64,000 nt of DNA from contig CM082578.2 in NCBI GenBank assembly GCA_040954595.2, positions 1-64,000 on the forward strand. Direction: 5' to 3'. The DNA comes from Balanoglossus misakiensis (Eukaryota > Hemichordata). The notes beneath the pieces were generated by a model. It was not told where the DNA came from and did no database searches. It worked only from the letters and a program-made list of their open reading frames with translations. Both the position numbers and the translations under genes were made by a program. Below, in pieces: positions 12,658 through 25,461 of this stretch; position 1 is the first letter of the stretch; every line of letters starts with the position of its first letter.

Positions 12658-14901
12658 CCGTTCTGTCCCCCCCCCCCTACATTACATGCGGTACGCCGAT
12701 GTCAGCTTACCCATCAGTACTGCAGGCCGTGCCCACAACTAACGTCGGTGTTTGAAACGCCCTGGTTAAATTCGGGCTTTCTCTATAAATTGACAGCCAA
12801 TAATGTAGTCCTACCGGAACAAATGTCGAGTGTTGACCCGCTGTGACTTTCCCTCTTCGGTTTGCCCGACTTAGCCAACGTCTTTGTACTAATGTGTCGG
12901 GTCTTTTGCAGAGCCAGGCCGAAGGAAATCAGACTTGATCACCGTTGCTAACGAACGCTAGTGTCTGTCATGGTGTGCCGGGGTTTTAGTCGAGCCAGGC
13001 CGTAGGAGATCTGACTTGATTATCGTGGTCAATGTACGCGTGTTTCCGCTCTAAAGGGCCGGGGCTTCAGCTACACCAGGCCGTAGGAAATCCGACGTAA
13101 TCACCGTTGATAACTTACGCCAGTCTGTGTCATATAGAGCCGGTGCACCAGCCGAGTCACGCCGTAGGAAATCTTACTTGATCAACGTGGTCAATGTACG
13201 CCTGTTTCTGCTCTAGAGTGCCGGGGCTTCAGCTGAGCCAGGCCGTGGGAAACCCGACGTGATTACCGTTGTTAACTTACGCCAGTTTGTGTCCTATATA
13301 TAGTGCCGGGGCATCAGCCGTGCCAGGCTGAAGGAAATGTGAGTAGATCAACGTGGTCTCTGTACGCGTGTTTCTGCTCTAGAGTGCCAGGGCTTTAGCC
13401 AAGCCATGCCGTAGGAAATCTGACTTGATCAACGTTGCTAACGAACGCTCAATATTTTTAAGCGTAATTTGAAAACATACCTTTTTACTCGGTTTTATGT
13501 GTAACGTGTTCGATTGTGTCCTTTTAACTATTTTTACCAGCCTTGTATTTTTTAATCTACTGTTTTAGCTGTGCACAATGCGCTGAGACGTATGTGTAGC
13601 GCATTTTAAACAATTCTTAATAATAATAATAATAATAATAACGCTAGTGTCTGTCATAGTGTGCCGGGGTTTTAGTCGAGCCAAGCCGTAGGAGATCAGA
13701 CTTGATCAACGTGGTCTCTGTACGCGTGTTTCTGCTCTAGAGTGCCGGGGCTTTATCCAACCCATGCCGTTGAAAATCTGACTTGATCACCGTTGCTAAC
13801 GTACGCTAGTGTCTGTCATATTGTGACGAGATTTAGCCGAGCCAGGCCGTAGAAAAATCGACTTGTTCAACGTTATCAGTGTGCAACTGTTTCTGCTCTA
13901 GAGTGTCAGGGTTTTAGCCGACTTATGCTGTAGGAAATCTGAGTTGATGAACGGGAATTCAATGTTAGAAAACCCGTGTGGAAAGTATCTCTACCCGTTT
14001 GAAACTAAGAAAAGAATTTATTCTTATTTATTTTTTAAAAAAGACAATTTTTCGAAAACAAGTCGAAAATGGTAATTTTGTCTTGGGTGATTCAAATTAT
14101 ACCACATTTTCTGGAATTTGCAGCACTTTTTACAAGAGAACGACACTTCATGCTCCATAATATTTCCGAAAATGAAGAAAAGAGTTTATTTTTTATGATT
14201 TTTTTAAAAATGTACCATTTTGTAAAAATATGGCCAAAATGGCTATTTTTTCTTGAATTCCGTCAATATCTCTGCATTTTTGGAGTGGTCGAAAGTTTTA
14301 ACATACAATCAACATGTCATATATGATCAGGGCACCAAATTCGAAGAACGAAGGTTTTTTTATTTTATTTTTCTAAAAATGACATTTTCAAGGAAAATTT
14401 GGTAAAACGCAATTTTGTCTGCAGTGAGCCAAATTAGACGGTCTTTTGTGGAATTTGTATCGATATATATATACGAAGAGCATTCTATACTCCATCAGAT
14501 TTCCGAAAATGTAGAAAACAGGTATTTTTTGTAATTTTCAAAAATTTACCATTTTGCCAAATTGTGGTTAAATTGTTATTTTCGTGTTGAATGCCGCCAG
14601 TGTCACTGCTTTTAAATGTCATAAAAACTTTTAACATGCAAGCAATTGCTTATATATGATCAGGCCACCGAATTAAAAAAATAAAGAATGTTTTGCCTAA
14701 AAATGACCTTTTTGGTGCAAAAACGAATAAAACGCAATTTTGTATTAAATCAGCTCATTCAGAGTGCATTTTTTATAATCAGCACCATTTTTACATATAT
14801 TGGAAATTTCATACATCATCAGATATCCAAATATGAAAAAATGATTTAGATTTTAGATGATTGTCCAAAATTAGCTGATATCTAATAAATGTAGTATTGA
14901 A
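12658..14901 (+). repeat. Satellite unit with 190-bp insertion (2244 bp)
   Basis: C11 tract. Monomer 7 of the GC-richer block is interrupted at 13450 by the (TAA)8 element. The AT-rich block shares small deletions (ccattttgccaaattg) with the next unit. Confidence 0.92.
13450..13639 (+). mobile_element. (TAA)8-tailed retroelement fragment, copy 1
   Basis: A 190-bp sequence unrelated to the satellite, inside monomer 7. It is flanked by aacgct on both sides (13444-13449 and 13640-13645), a likely 6-bp target duplication, though cgct alone cannot be excluded because of the TAA tail. The 3' part (aatgcgctgagacg, gtgtagcgcatttt, caattctt then TAA repeats) resembles 3' ends of CR1/L2-type LINEs and SINEs that borrow them. 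A weak B-box-like gttcgattg lies at 13508-13516 with no A box, so a tRNA origin is not supported. Confidence 0.6.
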
Positions 14902-16985
14902 CCGTTCTGTCCCCCCCCCCCCTTACATTATATGCGGTACGCCGATGTCAGCTTACCCGGCAGTACTGCAGGCCGTGCCCCCAAATAACGTCGGTGTTTG
15001 AAACGCCCTGGTTAAATTCGGGCTTTCTCTATAAATTGACAGGCAATAATGCAGTCCTACCCGAACAAATGTCGAGTGTTGACCCGCTGTGACTTTCCCT
15101 CTTCGGTTTGCCCGACTTAGCCAACGTCTTTGTACTAATGTGTCGTGTCTTTTGCAGAGCCAGGCCGAAGGAAATCAGACTTGATCACCGTTGCTAACGA
15201 ACGCTAGTGTCTGTCATGGTGTGCCGGGGTTTTAGTCGAGCCAGGCCGTAGGAGATCTGCCTTGATCATCGTGGTCAATGTACGCGTGTTTCCGCTCTAA
15301 AGTGCCGGGGCTTCAGCTAAACCAGGCCGTAGGAAATCCGACGTAATCACCGTTGTTAACTTACGCCAGTCTGTGTCCTATATATAGTGCCGGGGCATCA
15401 GCCGTGCCAGGCCGAAGGAAATGTTAGTCGATCAACGTGGTCTCTGTACGCGTGTTTCTGCTCTAGAGTGTCAGGGCTTTAGCAAAGCCATGCCGTAGGA
15501 AATCTGACTTGATCAACGTTGCTAACGAACGCTCAATATTTTTAAGCGTAATTTGAAAACATACCTTTTTACTCGGTTTTATGTGTAACGTGTTCGATTG
15601 TGTCCTTTTAACTATTTTTACCAGCCTTGTATTTTTTAATCTACTGTTTTAGCTGTGCACAATGCGCTGAGACGTATGTGTAGCGCATTTTAAACAATTC
15701 TTAATAATAATAATAATAATAATAACGCTAGTGTCTGTCATAGTGTGCCGGGGTTTTAGTCGAGCCAAGCCGTAGGAGATCAGACTTGATCAACGTGGTC
15801 TCTGTACGCGTGTTTCTGCTCTAGAGTGCCGGGGCTTTATCCAACCCATGCCGTTGAAAATCTGACTTGATCACCGTTGCTAACGTACGCTAGTGTCTGT
15901 CATATTGTGACGAGATTTAGCCGAGCCAGGCCGTAGAAAAATCGACTTGTTCAACGTTATCAGTGTGCAACTGTTTCTGCTCTAGAGTGTCAGGGTTTTA
16001 GCCGACTTATGCTGTAGGAAATCTGAGTTGATGAACGGGAATTCAATGTTAGAAAACCCGTGTGGAAAGTATCTCTACCCGTTTGAAACTAAGAAAAGAA
16101 TTTATTCTTATTTATTTTTTAAAAAAGACAATTTTTCGAAAACAAGTCGAAAATGGTAATTTTGTCTTGGGTGATTCAAATTATACCACATTTTCTGGAA
16201 TTTGCAGCACTTTTTACAAGAGAACGACACTTCATGCTCCATAATATTTCCGAAAATGAAGAAAAGAGTTTATTTTTTATGATTTTTTTAAAAATGTACC
16301 ATTTTGTCAAAATATGGCCAAAATGGCTATTTTTTCTTGAATTCCGTCAATATCTCTGCATTTTTGGAGTGGTCGAAAGTTTTAACATACAATCAACATG
16401 TCATATATGATCAGGGCACCAAATTCGAAGAACGAAGGTTTTTTTATTTTATTTTTCTAAAAATGACATTTTCAAGGAAAATTTGGTAAAACGCAATTTT
16501 GTCTGCAGTGAGCCAAATTAGACGGTCTTTTGTGGAATTTGTATCGATATATATATACGAAGAGCATTCTATACTCCATCAGATTTCCGAAAATGTAGAA
16601 AACAGGTATTTTTTGTAATTTTCAAAAATTTACCATTTTGCCAAATTGTGGTTAAATTGTTATTTTCGTGTTGAATGCCGCCAGTGTCACTGCTTTTAAA
16701 TGTCATAAAAACTTTTAACATGCAAGCAATTGCTTATATATGATCAGGCCACCGAATTAAAAAAATAAAGAATGTTTTGCCTAAAAATGACCTTTTTGGT
16801 GCAAAAACGAATAAAACGCAATTTTGTATTAAATCAGCTCATTCAGAGTGCATTTTTTATAATCAGCACCATTTTTACATATATTGGAAATTTCATACAT
16901 CATCAGATATCCAAATATGAAAAAATGATTTAGATTTTAGATGATTGTCTAAAATTAGCTGATATCTAATAAATGTTGTATTGAA
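14902..16985 (+). repeat. Satellite unit with insertion, one dimer deleted (2084 bp)
   Basis: C12 tract. Carries the same element at the same site as the preceding unit. It is about 160 bp shorter because the first half of monomer 3 is joined to the second half of monomer 5, a loss of one 162-bp A/B dimer in register. Confidence 0.92.
15534..15723 (+). mobile_element. (TAA)8-tailed retroelement fragment, copy 2
   Basis: Same sequence, position in monomer 7, orientation and aacgct flanks as the copy at 13450; the right flank is 15724-15729. It was copied with its satellite unit rather than inserted independently. Confidence 0.6.
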
Positions 16986-19041
16986 CCGTTCTGTCCCCCC
17001 CCCCCCCCCCTTACATTATATGCGGTACGCCGATGTCAGCTTACCCGGCAGTACTGCAGGCCGTGCCCCCAAATAACGTCGGTGTTTGAAACGCCCTGGT
17101 TAAATTCGGGCTTTCTCTATAAATTGACAGGCAATAATGCAGTCCTACCCGAACAAATGTCGAGTGTTGACCCGCTGTGACTTTCCCTCTTCGGTTTGCC
17201 CGACTTAGCCAACGTCTTTGTACTAATGTGTCGTGTCTTTTGCAGAGCCAGGCCGAAGGAAATCAGACTTGATCACCGTTGCTAACGAACGCTAGTGTCT
17301 GTCATGGTGTGCCGGGGTTTTAGTCGAGCCAGGCCGTAGGAGATCTGACTTGATCATCGTGGTCAATGTACGCGTGTTTCCGCTTTTAAGTGCCGGGGCT
17401 TCAGCTAAACCATGCCGTAGGAAATCCGACGTAATCACCGTTGATAACTTACGCCAGTCTGTGTCATATAGAGCCGGTGCACCAGCCGAATCACGACGTA
17501 GGAAATCTTACTTGATCAACGTGGTCAATGTACGCCTGTTTCTGCTCTAGAGTGCCGGGGCTTCAGCTGAGCCAGGCCGTGGGAAACCCGACGTGATTAC
17601 CGTTGTTAACTTACGCCAGTTTGTGTCCTATATATAGTGCCGGGGCATCAGCCGTGCCAGGCCGAAGGAAATGTGAGTAGATCAACGTGGTCTCTGTACG
17701 CGTGTTTCTGCTCTAGAGTGCCAGGGCTTTAGCCAAGCCATGCCGTAGGAAATCTGACTTGATCAACGTTGCTAACGAACGCTAATGTCTGTCATAGTGT
17801 GCCGGGGTTTTAGTCGAGCCAAGCCGTAGGAGATCAGACTTGATCAACGTGGTCTCTGTACGCGTGTTTCTGCTCTAGAGTGCCGGGGCTTTATCCAACC
17901 CATGCCGTAGAAAATCTGACTTGATCACCGTTGCTAACGTACGCTAGTGTCTGTCATATTGTGACGGAGATTTAGCCGAGCCAGGCCGTAGAAAAATCGA
18001 CTTGTTCAACGTTACCAGTGTGCAACTGTTTCTGCTCTAGAGTGTCAGGGTTTTAGCCGACTTATGCTGTAGGAAATCTGAGTTGATGAACGGGAATTCA
18101 ATGTTAGAAAACCCGTGTGGAAAGTATCTCTACCCGTTTGAAACTAAGAAAAGAATTTATTCTTATTTATTTTGTAAAAAAGACAATTTTTCGAAAAAAA
18201 GTCGAAAAATTGCAATTTTGTCTTGGGTGATTCAAATTATACCGCCTTTTCTGGAATTTGCAGCACTTTTTACAAGAGAACGACACTTCATGCTCCATAA
18301 TATTTCCGAAAATGAAGAAAAGAGTTAATTTTTTATGATTTTTCAAAAATTTACCATTTTTGTCAAAATATGGCCAAAATGGCTATTTTTCTTGAATTCC
18401 GTCAATATCTCTGCATTTTTGGAGTGGTCGAGAGTTTTAACATACAATCAACATGTCATATATGATCAGGGCACCAAATTCGAAGAATAAAGGTTTTTTT
18501 ATTTTTTTTTCTAAAAATGACATTTTCAAGGAAAATTTGGTAAAACGCAATTTTGTCTGCAGTGAGCCAAATTAGACGGTCTTTTGTGGAATTTGTATCG
18601 ATATATACATACGAAGAGCATTCTATACTCCATCAGATTTCCGAAAATGTAGAAAACAGGTATTTTTTGTAATTTTCAAAAATTTACCATTTTGACCAAA
18701 TTGTGGCTAAACTTGTTATTTTCTTGATGAATGCCGCCAGTGTCACTGCTTTTAAAAGCCATAAAAACTTTTAACACACAAGCAATTGTTTATATATGAT
18801 CAGGTCACCGAATTAAAAATATAAAGAATGTTTTGCCTAAAAATGACCTTTTCGGTGCAAAAACGAATAAAACGCAATCTTGTATTAAATCAGTTCATTC
18901 AGAGTGCATGTTTTATAATAAGCACCATTTTTACATATAATGGAAATTTCATACATCATCAGATATCCAAATATGAAAAAATGATTTAGATTTTAGATGA
19001 TTGTCCAAAATTAGCTGATATCTAATAAATGTAGTATTGAA
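16986..19041 (+). repeat. Satellite unit, full (2056 bp)
   Basis: C16 tract. No insertion, although U resembles that of the two insertion-bearing units before it. Its AT-rich block is of a different variety (atacatacgaag, caattgtttat). Confidence 0.92.
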
Positions 19042-20872
19042 CCGTTCTGTCCCCCCCCCCCCCCTTACATTATATGCGGTACGCCGATGTCAGCTTACCC
19101 GGCAGTACTGTAGGCCGTGCCCCCAACAAACGTCGGTGTTTGAAACGCCCTGGTTAAATTCGGGCTCTCTCTATAAATCGACAGGCAATAATGCAGTCCT
19201 ACCGGAACAAATGTCGAGTGTTGACCCGCTGCGACTTTCCCTCTTCGGTTTGCCCAACTTAGCCAACGTCTTTGTACTAGAGTGTCGGGTGTTTTGCAGA
19301 GCCAGGCCGAAGGAAATCCGACTTGATCACCGTTGCTAACGAACGCTAGTGTCTGTCATGGTGTGCCGGGGTTTTAGTCGAGCCAGGCCGTAGGAGATCT
19401 GACTGGATCATCGTGGTCAATGTACGCGTGTTTCCGCTCTAAAGTGCCGGGGCTTGAGCTAAACCAGGCCGTAGGAAATCCGACGTAATCACCGTTGATA
19501 ACTTACGCCAGTCTGTGTCATATAGAGCCGGTGCACCAGCGGAGTCACGCCGTAGGACATCTGACTTGATCAACGTGGTCAATGTACGCCTGTTTCTGTT
19601 CTAGAGTGCCGGGGCTTCAGCTGAGCCAGGCCGTAGGAAACCCGACGTGATTACCGTTGTTAACTTACGCCAGTCTGTGTCCTATATATAGTGCCGGGGC
19701 ATCAGCTGTGCCAGGCCGAAGGAAATGGGAGTAGATCAACGTGGTCTCTGTACGCGTGTTTCTGCTCTAGAGTGCCAGGGCTTTAGCCAAGCCATGCCGT
19801 AGGAAATCTGACTTGATCAACGTTGCTAACGAACGCTAGTGTCTGTCATAGTGTGCCGGGGTTTTAGTCGAGCCAAGCCGTAGGAGATCAGACTTGATCA
19901 ACGTGGTCTCTGTACGCGTGTTTCTGCTCTAGAGAGCCGGGGCTTTATCCCAGCCATGCCGTAGAAAATCTGACTTGATCACCGTTGCTAACGTGCGCTA
20001 GTGTCTGTCATATTGTGACGGAGATTTAGCCGAGCCAGGCCGTAGAAAAATCGACTTGTTCAACGTTACCATTGTGCAACTGTTTCTGCTCTAGAGTGTC
20101 AGGGTTTTAGCCGACTTATGCTGTAGGAAATCTGAGTTGATGAATGGGAATTCAATGTTAAAAAACCTGTGTGGAAAGTGTCTCTACCCTTTTGAAACTA
20201 AGAAAATAATTTATTCTTATTTATTTTGTAAAAATCACAATTTTTTCGAAAAAAAGTCGAAAATGGTAATTTTGTCATGGGTGATTCAAATTATACCGCC
20301 TTTTCTGGAATTTGCAGCACTTTTTACAAGAGAACGACACTTCATGCTCCATAATATTTCCGAAAATGAAGAAAAGAGTTAATTTTTTATGATTTTTTAA
20401 AAATTTACCATTTTTGTCAAAATATGGCCAAAATGGCTATTTTTTCTTGAATTCCGTCAATATCTCTGCATTTTTGGAGTGGTCGAAAGTTTTAACATAC
20501 AATCAACATGTCATATATGATCAGGGCACCAAATTCGAAGAACAAAGGTTTTTTTTATTTTTTTTTTCTAAAAATGACATTTTCAAGGAAAATTTGGTAA
20601 AACGCAATTTTGTCTGCAGTGAGCCAAATTGGCCGTTTTTTTGTGGAATTTGTATCGATATATGTAAACGAAGAGCATTCTATACTCCATCAGATTTCCG
20701 AAAATGTAGAAAACAGGTATTTTTTGTAATTTTCAAAAATTTACCATTTTGACCGAATTGTGGCTAAAATTGTTATTTTCGTGTTGAATGCCGCCAGTGT
20801 CACTGCTTTTAAAAGTCATTAAAACTTTTAACATACAAGCAATTGTTTATATATGATCAGGTCACCGAATTT
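19042..20872 (+). repeat. Satellite unit truncated in R3 (1831 bp)
   Basis: C14 tract. U and the whole GC-richer block are present, but R3 ends at ggtcaccgaattt and jumps to monomer 4 (gatcaacgtggtcaatg) of the next unit, with tt shared at the join. Confidence 0.9.
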
Positions 20873-21928
20873 GATCAACGTGGTCAATGTACGCCTGTTT
20901 CTGATCTAGAGTGCCGGGGCTTCAGCTGAGCCAGGCCGAAGGAAATGTGAGTAGATCAACGTGGTTTCTGTACGCGTGTTTCTGCTCTAGAGTGCCAGGG
21001 CTTTAGCCAAGCCATGCCGTAGGAAATCTGACTTGATCAACGTTGCTAACGAACGCTAGTGTCTGTCATATTGTGACGGAGATTTAGCCGAGCCAGGCCG
21101 TAGAAAAATCGACTTGTTCAACGTTACCAGTGTGCAACTGTTTCTGCTCTAGAGTGTCAGGGTTTTAGCCGACTTATGCTGTAGGAAATCTGAGTTGATG
21201 AATGGGAATTCAATGTTAAAAAACCTGTGTGGAAAGTGTCTCTACCCTTTTGAAACTAAGAAAATAATTTATTCTTATTTATTTTGTAAAAATCACAATT
21301 TTTCGAAAAAAAGTCGAAAATGGTAATTTTGTCATGGGTGATTCAAATTATACCGCCTTTTCTGGAATTTGCAGCACTTTTTACAAGAGAACGACACTTC
21401 ATGCTCCATAATATTTCCGAAAATGAAGAAAAGAGTTAATTTTTTATGATTTTTTAAAAATTTACCATTTTTGTCAAAATATGGCCAAAATGGCTATTTT
21501 TTCTTGAATTCCGTCAATATCTCTGCATTTTTGGAGTGGTCGAAAGTTTTAACATACAATCAACATGTCATATATGATCAGGGCACCAAATTCGAAGAAC
21601 AAAGGTTTTTTTTATTTTTTTTTCTAAAAATGACATTTTCAAGGAAAATTTGGTAAAACGCAATTTTGTCTGCAGTGAGCCAAATTGGCCGTTTTTTTGT
21701 GGAATTTGTATCGATATATGTATACGAAGAGCATTCTATACTCCATCAGATTTCCGAAAATGTAGAAAACAGGTATTTTTTGTAATTTTCAAAAATTTAC
21801 CATTTTGACCGAATTGTGGCTAAAATTGTTATTTTCGTGTTGAATGCCGCCAGTGTCACTGCTTTTAAAAGTCATTAAAACTTTTAACATACAAGCAATT
21901 GTTTATATATGATCAGGTCACCGAATTT
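20873..21928 (+). repeat. Short satellite unit (1056 bp)
   Basis: Lacks U, monomers 1-3 and most of R3. Contains part of monomer 4, monomer 6, a monomer 7/9 hybrid and monomer 10, then R1, R2 and the start of R3. Both ends carry the same join, so it is a true tandem copy of the shortened unit. Confidence 0.9.
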
Positions 21929-23210
21929 GATCAACGTGGTCAATGTACGCCTGTTTCTGATCTAGAGTGCCGGGGCTTCAGCTGAGCCAGGCCGAAGGAA
22001 ATGTGAGTAGATCAACGTGGTTTCTGTACGCGTGTTTCTGCTCTAGAGTGCCAGGGCTTTAGCCAAGCCATGCCGTAGGAAATCTGACTTGATCAACGTT
22101 GCTAACGAACGCTAGTGTCTGTCATATTGTGACGGAGATTTAGCCGAGCCAGGCCGTAGAAAAATCGACTTGTTCAACGTTACCAGTGTGCAACTGTTTC
22201 TGCTCTAGAGTGTCAGGGTTTTAGCCGACTTATGCTGTAGGAAATCTGAGTTGATGAATGGGAATTCAATGTGAAAAAACCTGTGTGGAAAGTGTCTCTA
22301 CCCTTTTGAAACTAAGAAAATAATTTATTCTTATTTATTTTGTAAAAATCACAATTTTTCGAAAAAAAGTCGAAAATGGTAATTTTGTCATGGGTGATTC
22401 AAATTATACCGCCTTTTCTGGAATTTGCAGCACTTTTTACAAGAGAACGACACTTCATGCTCCATAATATTTCCGAAAATGAAGAAAAGAGTTAATTTTT
22501 TATGATTTTTTAAAAATTTACCATTTTTGTCAAAATATGGCCAAAATGGCTATTTTTTCTTGAATTCCGTCAATATCTCTGCATTTTTGGAGTGGTCGAA
22601 AGTTTTAACATACAATCAACATGTCATATATGATCAGGGCACCAAATTCGAAGAACAAAGGTTGTTTTTATTTTTTTTTCTAAAAATGACATTTTCAAGG
22701 AAAATTTGGTAAAACGCAATTTTGTCTGCAGTGAGCCAAATTGGCCGTTTTTTTGTGGAATTTGTATCGATATATGTATACGAAGAGCATTCTATACTCC
22801 ATCAGATTTCCGAAAATGTAGAAAACAGGTATTTTTTGTAATTTTCAAAAATTTACCATTTTGACCGAATTGTGGCTAAAATTGTTATTTTCGTGTTGAA
22901 TGCCGCCAGTGTCACTGCTTTTAAAAGTCATTAAAACTTTTAACATACAAGCAATTGTTTATATATGATCAGGTCACCGAATTTAAAGAATAAAGAATGT
23001 TTTCCCTAAAAATGACCTTTTTGGTGCAAAAACGAATAAAACGCAATTTCGTATTAAATCAGCTCATTCAGAGTGCATTTTTTAAAATCAGCACCATTTT
23101 TACATATAATGGAAATTTCATACATCATCAGATATCCAAATATGAAAAAATGATTTAGATTTTAGATGATTGTCCAAAAGTAGCTGATATCTAATAAATA
23201 TAGTATTGAA
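21929..23210 (+). repeat. Satellite unit with short-unit start and full R3 (1282 bp)
   Basis: Begins with the short-unit join but continues through R3 (accgaatttaaagaataaag) to the unit end. It is matched in structure and length by 28365-29646. Confidence 0.9.
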
Positions 23211-25461
23211 CCGTTCTGTTCCCCCCCCCCCCCCTACATTAAATGCGGTACGCCGATGTCAGCTTACCCGTCAGTACTGCAGGCCGTGCCCACAACTAAC
23301 GTCGGTGTTTGAAACGCCCTGGTTAAATTCGGGCTTTCTCTATAAATTGACAGGCAATAATGTAGTCCTACCATTACAAATGTCGAGTGTTGACCCGCTG
23401 TGACTTTCCCTCTTCGGTTTGCCTGACTTAGCCAACGTCTTTGTACTAGAGTGTCGGGTGTTTTGCAGAGCCAGGCCGAAGGAAATCCGACTTGATCACC
23501 GTTGCTAACGAACGCTAGTGTCTGTCATGGTGTGCCGGGGTTTTAGTCGAGCCAGGCCGTAGGAGATCTGACTGGATCATCGTGGTCAATGTACGCGTGT
23601 TTCCGCTCTAAAGTGCCGGGGCTTCAGCTAAACCAGGCCGTAGGAAATCCGACGTAATCACCGTTGATAACTTACGCCAGTCTGTGTCATATAGAGCCGG
23701 TGCACCAGCCGAGTCACGCCGTAGGAATTTAATTTGATCAACGTGGTCAATGTACGCCTGTTTCTGCTCTAGAGTGCCGGGGCTTCAGCTGAGCCAGGCC
23801 GTAGGAAACCCGACGTGATTACCGTTGTTAACTTACGCCAGTCTGTGTCCTATATATAGTGCCGGGGCATCAGCCGTGCCAGGCCGAAGGAAATGTTAGT
23901 CGATCAACGTGGTCTCTGTACGCGTGTTTCTGCTCTAGAGTGTCAGGGCTTTAGCAAAGCCATGCCGTAGGAAATCTGACTTGATCAACGTTGCTAACGA
24001 ACGCTCAATATTTTTAAGCGTAATTTGAAAACATACCTTTTTACTCGGTTTTATGTGTAACGTGTTCGATTGTGTCCTTTTAACTATTTTTACCAGCCTT
24101 GTATTTTTTAATCTACTGTTTTAGCTGTGCACAATGCGCTGAGACGTATGTGTAGCGCATTTTAAACAATTCTTAATAATAATAATAATAATAATAATAA
24201 CGCTAGTGTCTGTCATAGTGTGCCGGGGTTTTAGTCGAGCCAAGCCGTAGGAGATCAGACTTGATCAACGTGGTCTCTGTACGCGTGTTTCTGCTCTAGA
24301 GTGCCGGGGCTTTATCCAACCCATGCCGTTGAAAATCTGACTTGATCACCGTTGCTAACGTACGCTAGTGTCTGTCATATTGTGACGAGATTTAGCCGAG
24401 CCAGGCCGTAGAAAAATCGACTTGTTCAACGTTATCAGTGTGCAACTGTTTCTGCTCTAGAGTGTCAGGGTTTTAGCCGACTTATGCTGTAGGAAATCTG
24501 AGTTGATGAACGGGAATTCAATGTTAGAAAACCCGTGTGGAAAGTATCTCTACCCGTTTGAAACTAAGAAAAGAATTTATTCTTATTTATTTTTTAAAAA
24601 AGACAATTTTTCGAAAACAAGTCGAAAATGGTAATTTTGTCTTGGGTGATTCAAATTATACCACATTTTCTGGAATTTGCAGCACTTTTTACAAGAGAAC
24701 GACACTTCATGCTCCATAATATTTCCGAAAATGAAGAAAAGAGTTTATTTTTTATGATTTTTTTAAAAATGTACCATTTTGTCAAAATATGGCCAAAATG
24801 GCTATTTTTTCTTGAATTCCGTCAATATCTCTGCATTTTTGGAGTGGTCGAAAGTTTTAACATACAATCAACATGTCATATATGATCAGGGCACCAAATT
24901 CGAAGAACGAAGGTTTTTTTATTTTATTTTTCTAAAAATGACATTTTCAAGGAAAATTTGGTAAAACGCAATTTTGTCTGCAGTGAGCCAAATTAGACGG
25001 TCTTTTGTGGAATTTGTATCGATATATATATACGAAGAGCATTCTATACTCCATCAGATTTCCGAAAATGTAGAAAACAGGTATTTTTTGTAATTTTCAA
25101 AAATTTACCATTTTGACCAAATTGTGGTTAAATTGTTATTTTCGTGTTGAATGCCGCCAGTGTCACTGCTTTTAAATGTCATAAAAACTTTTAACATGCA
25201 AGCAATTGCTTATATATGATCAGGCCACCGAATTAAAAAAATAAAGAATGTTTTGCCTAAAAATGACCTTTTTGGTGCAAAAACGAATAAAACGCAATTT
25301 TGTATTAAATCAGCTCATTCAGAGTGCATTTTTTATAATCAGCACCATTTTTACATATATTGGAAATTTCATACATCATCAGATATCCAAATATGAAAAA
25401 ATGATTTAGATTTTAGATGATTGTCCAAAATTAGCTGATATCTAATAAATGTAGTATTGAA
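23211..25461 (+). repeat. Satellite unit with 193-bp insertion (2251 bp)
   Basis: C14 tract and acattaaatgcgg variant. Carries the third copy of the (TAA)n element. Flanking monomers share private changes (aaatgttagtcgatc, gggctttagcaaagcc) with the unit at 14.9 kb. Confidence 0.92.
24006..24198 (+). mobile_element. (TAA)9-tailed retroelement fragment, copy 3
   Basis: Same insertion point and flanks as the two copies at 13.4 and 15.5 kb, with one more TAA; right flank 24199-24204. The neighbouring satellite changes match the 14.9-kb unit, so a block of sequence was transposed or unequally exchanged over about 8.5 kb. Confidence 0.6.

Noticed and set aside
13508-13516. B-box-like gttcgattg in the inserted element, considered as a tRNA-derived SINE promoter
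   Set aside because: Last base mismatches the consensus and no A box is seen upstream at the expected distance.
20414-20752. 112-codon frame in R2-R3 (also near 27.9 kb)
   Set aside because: It exists only where one T-run length happens to keep the frame open; sister units 1056 bp away have a stop.
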